NCBI RefSeq assembly: GCF_008632125.1
Contig: NZ_VWRN01000005.1
Coordinates: 1-64,000 of the forward strand
Direction: 5' to 3'
Origin: Cupriavidus cauae
Lineage (GTDB): Bacteria; Pseudomonadota; Gammaproteobacteria; Burkholderiales; Burkholderiaceae
Length of the DNA: 64,000 bases
Shown here: one piece after another, positions 63,713 to 64,000 of the stretch
Layout: the number at the start of each line of letters is the position of its first letter
How positions within the stretch are numbered: the first letter of the stretch is position 1
Translations under genes and position numbers: made by a program
The notes under the pieces: generated by a model
Told to the model about the DNA's origin: nothing
The model's database searches: none
The model's input: the letters and a program-made list of their open reading frames with translations, nothing else

Positions 63713-64000
63713 ATGTCGCAGTTCTTCGATATCCATCCGGTCGATCCGCAATCGCGCCTGATCAAGCAGGCCGCCCAGATCGTCGGCAAGGGCGGCCTGA
63801 TCGCGCTGCCCACCGATTCGAGCTATGCGCTCGCCTGCCGGCTCGACGACAAGGGCGCGGTCGAGCGCCTGCGCCGGCTGCGCGGCATCGACGACAAGCA
63901 CCACCTGACGCTGATGTGCCGCGACCTGTCCGAACTCGGCAATTTCGCGCGGGTCGACAATCGGCAGTACCGCTGGATCAAGGGCGCCACGCCCGGGCCC
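63713..64000 (+). CDS. yciO: YciO family protein (Sua5/YrdC fold), 5' part only
   Basis: The first 96 residues of a YciO-type protein: MSQFFDIHPVDPQSRLIKQAAQ, LIALPTDSSYALACRLDDK, HHLTLMCRDLSELGNFARVDN and KGATPGP. The family has the YrdC/Sua5 fold, which binds RNA and makes threonylcarbamoyl-AMP in YrdC, but the YciO activity is uncertain. The gene continues past the window edge; it is coupled to rnm. Confidence 0.93.
   Translation, partial: MSQFFDIHPVDPQSRLIKQAAQIVGKGGLIALPTDSSYALACRLDDKGAVERLRRLRGIDDKHHLTLMCRDLSELGNFARVDNRQYRWIKGATPGP

Overview
This window looks like a chromosomal core segment of a very GC-rich betaproteobacterium of the Burkholderiaceae, most like Cupriavidus/Ralstonia. 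The best clue is an intracellular PHB depolymerase whose catalytic Cys183, Asp355 and His388 fall at the same residue numbers I recall for PhaZ1 of Cupriavidus necator. The recN-nadK-hrcA-hemH-hslR-grpE block and the Entner-Doudoroff pair edd/gntK also fit. About 60 protein genes are tightly packed. I saw no tRNA, rRNA, insertion sequence, prophage or CRISPR array.

Layout: (1) 1-7.0 kb holds nadK-recN on the minus strand and, divergently, the stress block hrcA, hemH-hslR, grpE and a thioredoxin-fold gene. dnaK/dnaJ, which I would expect next, are replaced by a minus-strand outer-membrane phospholipase A. (2) 8.6-14.7 kb holds a DUF1841 protein, a drug/metabolite transporter, a RutE-like nitroreductase, the overlapping rsxB-nth pair, a TetR regulator and phaZ. 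(3) 15-21.4 kb holds an aminotransferase, uvrB, a low-molecular-weight phosphatase and a membrane protein of the 'site-specific recombinase' family. (4) 21.5-27.5 kb is a complete isc operon (iscR-iscS-iscU-iscA-hscB-hscA-fdx-iscX) with two IscR-type boxes laid over its promoter. (5) 27.6-41.4 kb holds lysS, an SDR enzyme, prfB with its programmed frameshift, an NlpD-like lipoprotein, recJ, a conserved unknown, lolC-lolD-tatD and comEC. (6) 41.5-45.5 kb holds a HexR-type regulator divergent from edd-gntK, with a HexR-like operator in front of each side. (7) 45.7-50.1 kb is a four-gene set: ATP-grasp, alpha-E, transglutaminase and an Anbu proteasome-like peptidase. This is a widespread but poorly understood system and is the strongest candidate here for unexplained biology. 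(8) 50.2-55.1 kb holds pyrG, kdsA, a DUF1330 protein, eno and ftsB. (9) 55.1-64 kb holds a small lipoprotein, hslO, a gamma-carbonic-anhydrase-like protein, a ferritin-like DUF455 protein, an acyl-CoA synthetase, an alpha/beta hydrolase, a ferredoxin-NADP reductase, rnm and the start of yciO.

A recurrent oddity cuts across these regions. Many intergenic spacers carry their own short tandem repeat (units of 8, 10, 12, 13, 18 or 19 bp), each with a different unit sequence. Two genes (the recombinase-family protein and comEC) carry seven in-frame 12-bp units each. Terminator-like hairpins, a heat-shock promoter candidate ahead of grpE and several sigma70-type -10 hexamers are also visible. Functional calls rest on recognised family motifs read by eye; no database search was run.
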